This document shows, piece after piece, positions 8,916-11,312 of a stretch of 11,312 bases of DNA. A program made the position numbers and the translations under genes. The DNA is taken from assembly GCF_902167705.1 (NCBI RefSeq), contig NZ_CABHMZ010000016.1:1-11312 (forward strand). The letters run 5' to 3'. Numbering within the stretch: the stretch's first letter is position 1; each line of letters opens with the position of its first letter. The notes beneath the pieces were generated by a model. It searched no databases, was not told where the DNA came from, and saw only the letters and a program-made list of their open reading frames with translations. The stretch is from Streptococcus constellatus (GTDB lineage: Bacteria; Bacillota; Bacilli; Lactobacillales; Streptococcaceae).

Positions 8916-9106
8916 ACTTCATTCATAGTCATGATAATAAAAAATAGAATTTTTGCATAGAATTATATGTTCGATACTCGTTTTAAATTTAGGGAACTAT
9001 ATAGCACTTTATCCTAATCACAACATATAGTATCTTAAAATAAGATTTTTGTAAATTTGACAATCATACTTTGTGGTTGTGTGAACAGGTATATCATTTC
9101 CTAAAT

Positions 9107-9133
9107 TTATTTATTATATGGTATAATAAATAA
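9107..9133. repeat. Perfect 12-bp inverted repeat over the adhesin -10 box
   Basis: TTATTTATTATA (9107-9118) and TATAATAAATAA (9122-9133) are perfect inverted repeats separated by TGG. The right arm starts with the TATAAT -10 box. It may be an operator or a chance product of AT-rich sequence; it contains no GC pair. Confidence 0.6.
9119..9127 (+). promoter_or_regulatory. Extended -10 promoter of the adhesin gene
   Basis: TGGTATAAT is a consensus -10 hexamer preceded by a TGn extension, which can work with a poor -35. No good -35 box is seen 17 bp upstream. The start codon is about 50 nt further on. Confidence 0.6.
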
Positions 9134-9171
9134 GGATGATCTCTAAAAAATGATAAATATAATCTATTGAC

Positions 9172-9177
9172 AGGAGG
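9172..9177 (+). promoter_or_regulatory. RBS of the adhesin gene
   Basis: AGGAGG lies 5 nt before ATG 9183 and fixes the start. Confidence 0.8.
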
Positions 9178-9182
9178 ATAAA

Positions 9183-11209
9183 ATGTTTAAAATAAAAAGA
9201 AGAACAAATAAGATTATCAGAGGTGCACTATTTCTGCTAGCTCTCCTTTTTAGTTTTCACATAACGGTGAAGCAAGTAATTCATGCTAAGACGATTCCAA
9301 ATGTCATCACTTCAATGAAGGTGACGGATAGTGACGGAAATCCTCTCCAAGGTGACCTTAAAAAATGGCAGGATTTTAAGATTAGTGCAACTTTCTCGTT
9401 ACCAAATAATACGGTAGCAGCTGGTGATACGACTACAATTGATTTCCCTAAACAGCTTGTTTATAACTCGCCTAATAAAAGTTTCAATATTGTAAGCAGT
9501 CAGGGAGATATTGTTGCAGTAGCAAATATTGATGCAACAAATAAAAAAATTGTTCTTACTTATACGGATTATGTTGAAAAACATTCGGATATTAAAGGGA
9601 CATTTGATTTTCATGTTCGTTTTGATCATCGCGAGCATAAAGTCAACGGAAAAGTTGATTTAGAATTTAAAATTGATGGTAAGATAACGAATGCAGGGAA
9701 ACCTGGTTTTGTTGGTGCAGGTGAAGCAGAAAAATTTGCAATTGTAAAGGGCGGATGGCCTTTGACCAATGATCCAGAGAGATTGGGCTATGATGTAGCG
9801 ATAAACCGGACACAAGAAACCTTTAAAAATGCTGTTATTGAAGATGAGTTTGTGGGGAATGGTGTTATTGAAGCCGATTCTGTCAAGATTATCAAGGGAT
9901 ATGGCTTTATAATTCGACAACTTCCGAATGGGAATTGCAACAAGCAGAAGATGTGACAGCTAAATTGAAGGCTAATATTATAGTAAATAAGCGAAAAGCT
10001 ACTGTCAAAATTGGTGGCATTGCTTCAAATGAGGGCTACTATATCAATTATAAAGTTAAATTGAATGGTGAACCGAAGATTGGGGATGCTTTTATAAATA
10101 AGGTCAAATTAACAGCTGACAATACTGTAGATAAAACTACAGAAGTTGAGACACGATATGTAAAAGCCAATGGGAAGGCTGATGGACAAAACTTCACGAT
10201 TAAGGTTAAAAAAGTTGATGCTAACGGTCAGCCTCTTTCAAATGCTGAGTTTCAAGTGATTCGCAATCGTACGAAAGAAGTGGTTGGGACTATTACAACG
10301 GATGCCAATGGTATGGGAGAATTGTCACATCTTTTGAAAGATGAATACACCTTGAAAGAGAGCAAGGCACCAGATGGTTATAAAAAAAGGGATGAAAAGT
10401 TCAAGATTTCCCCTTCTGATTTTGGAACAGAACAAACTGTTTTGAGAACGATTGTCAATCAAAAAGTAGGGAACAAGAAGATAAAAATCAGCAAGCTAAA
10501 TCCAAATGGTAAAATGATTTCAGGTGCCAAACTTCATGTTTACAAAGGAGAAGGAACACAGGGAGAGGTCGTTGCTTCTTGGACATCAGAGTTAGGAAAA
10601 ACACATGAATTAAGTTTAGATCCTGGAATTTATACTTTTCATGAGGAAACGGCTCCTAATGGCTACAAAGCTGTCAGTGACATTGTTTTTGAGGTAACAA
10701 CAGCTGGACAAGTGAATATCCTTAAAGCTAAGAATAATACGGCAACTGTCAAAAATGATAGATTAAATATTACAGATCAGTTTGATGAGGCAAGAACGAA
10801 TATCTCGGTTGTGAAACATTGGGATGACAAAGATAATCAAGCTGGAAAACGTCCAAATCATATTACAGTGAATTTGCTGGCTGACGGGAAAAAGATAGAA
10901 TCTCAAACGATTAAACCAAATGAAAACGGTAAATGGCGTGCAGAATTTACCAATAAACCAAAATATAAAAATGGAAAAGAAATTCATTATACCATCACTG
11001 AAGAGGTTGTTGCTTCTTATCGTGCAGAGATTAGTGGTGATGCAGCATCAGGTTTTGTATTGCAGAATTTATATGATCCATCTCAACCGCCAGCACCAAA
11101 ACAAAAGATTTTACCAAGGACAGGAACGACAGTTATGGGTGCCTTGATTGTTGTAGGGTTGGTAGTTCTTAACAGGAGTATCTACTTAGCAAAACGAAAA
11201 AATAGGTAG
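9183..11209 (+). pseudogene. LPxTG-anchored MSCRAMM/Cna-like adhesin with CnaB repeats, frameshifted
   Basis: Two frames (9183-9956 and 9935-11209) combine into one surface adhesin of about 675 residues. A basic, hydrophobic signal peptide ends near VIHA (35). About residues 36-330 resemble the N1/N2 ligand-binding beta-sandwiches of collagen-binding MSCRAMMs (AGDTTTIDFPKQL, DIKGTFDFHVRFDH). Three CnaB repeats follow, at about 339-426, 433-526 and 539-631. Each has a Lys near its start (KVKKVDANG, KISKLNPNG, VVKHWDDKD) and a late Glu (LKESKAPDGY, HEETAPNGY, ITEEV), the pair expected to form isopeptide bonds. LPRTG is at about 644-648, then a hydrophobic span and KRKNR. The break is at the T-run 9906-9908: one extra T would restore GFYNSTTSEWELQQAED. 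As read, translation stops at 9956 after the ligand-binding region begins, so the protein would lack CnaB repeats and anchor and might be secreted. The IS end lies 16 bp after the stop, so no native terminator is seen. Ligand unknown; collagen is only a family-based possibility. Confidence 0.87.
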
Positions 11210-11225
11210 GGTTATTTGGTTTGAC

Positions 11226-11312
11226 GATAAATTGCAAGAATAAGTGCAACATTTACTCTAACTCATCCACTAGAGCTTCATAAGCAGTTCTGTAAGCTAA
11301 ACATTTTCGTGG
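11226..11312 (-). mobile_element. 3' end of an IS30-family insertion sequence (right copy)
   Basis: This is the exact reverse complement of 1-87, with the terminal repeat starting at GATAAATTGC (11226) and the transposase tail running out of the window. It is inserted 16 bp after the adhesin stop codon. Because each junction uses the same (transposase 3') end of the element, one IS copy cannot explain both ends; at least two copies exist in the source genome. Confidence 0.85.
11253..11312 (-). CDS. IS30-family transposase, C-terminal 19 residues (partial, right copy)
   Basis: It encodes the same 19-residue tail as the left copy, with its TAA at 11253-11255 on the - strand. It is cut by the window end. 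Confidence 0.75.
   Translation of the reverse strand, partial: PRKCLAYRTAYEALVDELE

Larger units (their letters stand above)
8916..9182. other. Intergenic region upstream of the adhesin gene
   Basis: This very AT-rich stretch separates the lyase terminator from the adhesin start. I see no convincing coding frame or RNA gene. It contains an isolated consensus TTGACA (9057-9062) with no good -10 at 16-18 bp, and the TATAAT/inverted-repeat promoter described separately. Confidence 0.6.

Noticed and set aside
9057..9080. TTGACA plus a small hairpin (ACAATCAT/GTGGTTGT) as promoter or terminator
   Set aside because: There is no -10 box at proper spacing, and the hairpin has two wobble pairs and no T-run, so neither role can be supported.
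1..11312. CRISPR arrays, tRNA or rRNA genes, prophage or toxin-antitoxin genes
   Set aside because: I looked on both strands and saw no regularly spaced repeats, cloverleaf-like sequence, rRNA motifs or gene pairs of these types.

Overview
The window reads as accessory DNA of a Streptococcus or close relative. It is AT-rich, and three genes encode proteins with LPxTG sortase signals (LPQTG, LPQTG, LPRTG) followed by a hydrophobic stretch and a basic tail. CcpA-type cre sites are present, and the polysaccharide lyase carries the same active-site spacing as I recall for pneumococcal hyaluronate lyase. The species cannot be fixed from the sequence; an oral (mitis/sanguinis-like) streptococcus is my best guess.

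Both ends are the same 87 bp in inverted orientation (1-87 and 11226-11312). Each encodes the last 19 residues of an IS30-family transposase, its stop codon, and the terminal repeat of the element. The segment is therefore bounded by two IS copies whose transposase 3' ends both face inward. It could be a composite-like island, or a contig cut off inside a multicopy IS.

Left block (88-2042, + strand): a family 2 glycosyltransferase that lost its N-terminal half to the IS, followed 8 bp later by a membrane-anchored GH8 glycanase broken by a one-base frameshift. This is a synthase plus glycanase pair for an exported beta-glucan-type exopolysaccharide, now apparently dead. A bidirectional terminator (2046-2078) separates it from the next block.

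Centre (2099-8865): two divergent genes share a control region at 5309-5583. On the - strand is a large wall-anchored M14 zinc carboxypeptidase with an in-frame stop inside its signal peptide. On the + strand is an intact wall-anchored PL8 polysaccharide lyase of the hyaluronate lyase type. The control region holds a well-formed promoter for each gene, each overlapped by a cre-like site, plus a 12-bp LacI-type palindrome (TAAACCGGTTTA) at the expected lyase transcription start. This suggests carbon-catabolite and substrate control of host-glycan breakdown.

Right block (9183-11209, + strand): a wall-anchored MSCRAMM-type adhesin with Cna-like N-terminal domains, three CnaB repeats and LPRTG, broken by a one-base frameshift. 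Its promoter -10 box lies in a perfect 12-bp inverted repeat.

Taken together, the three surface genes form a coherent matrix-interaction set: a glycosaminoglycan lyase, a peptidase and an adhesin. Of five genes between the IS ends, only the lyase is intact as read. That points to a decaying accessory island, unless some of the single-base lesions are sequencing errors.
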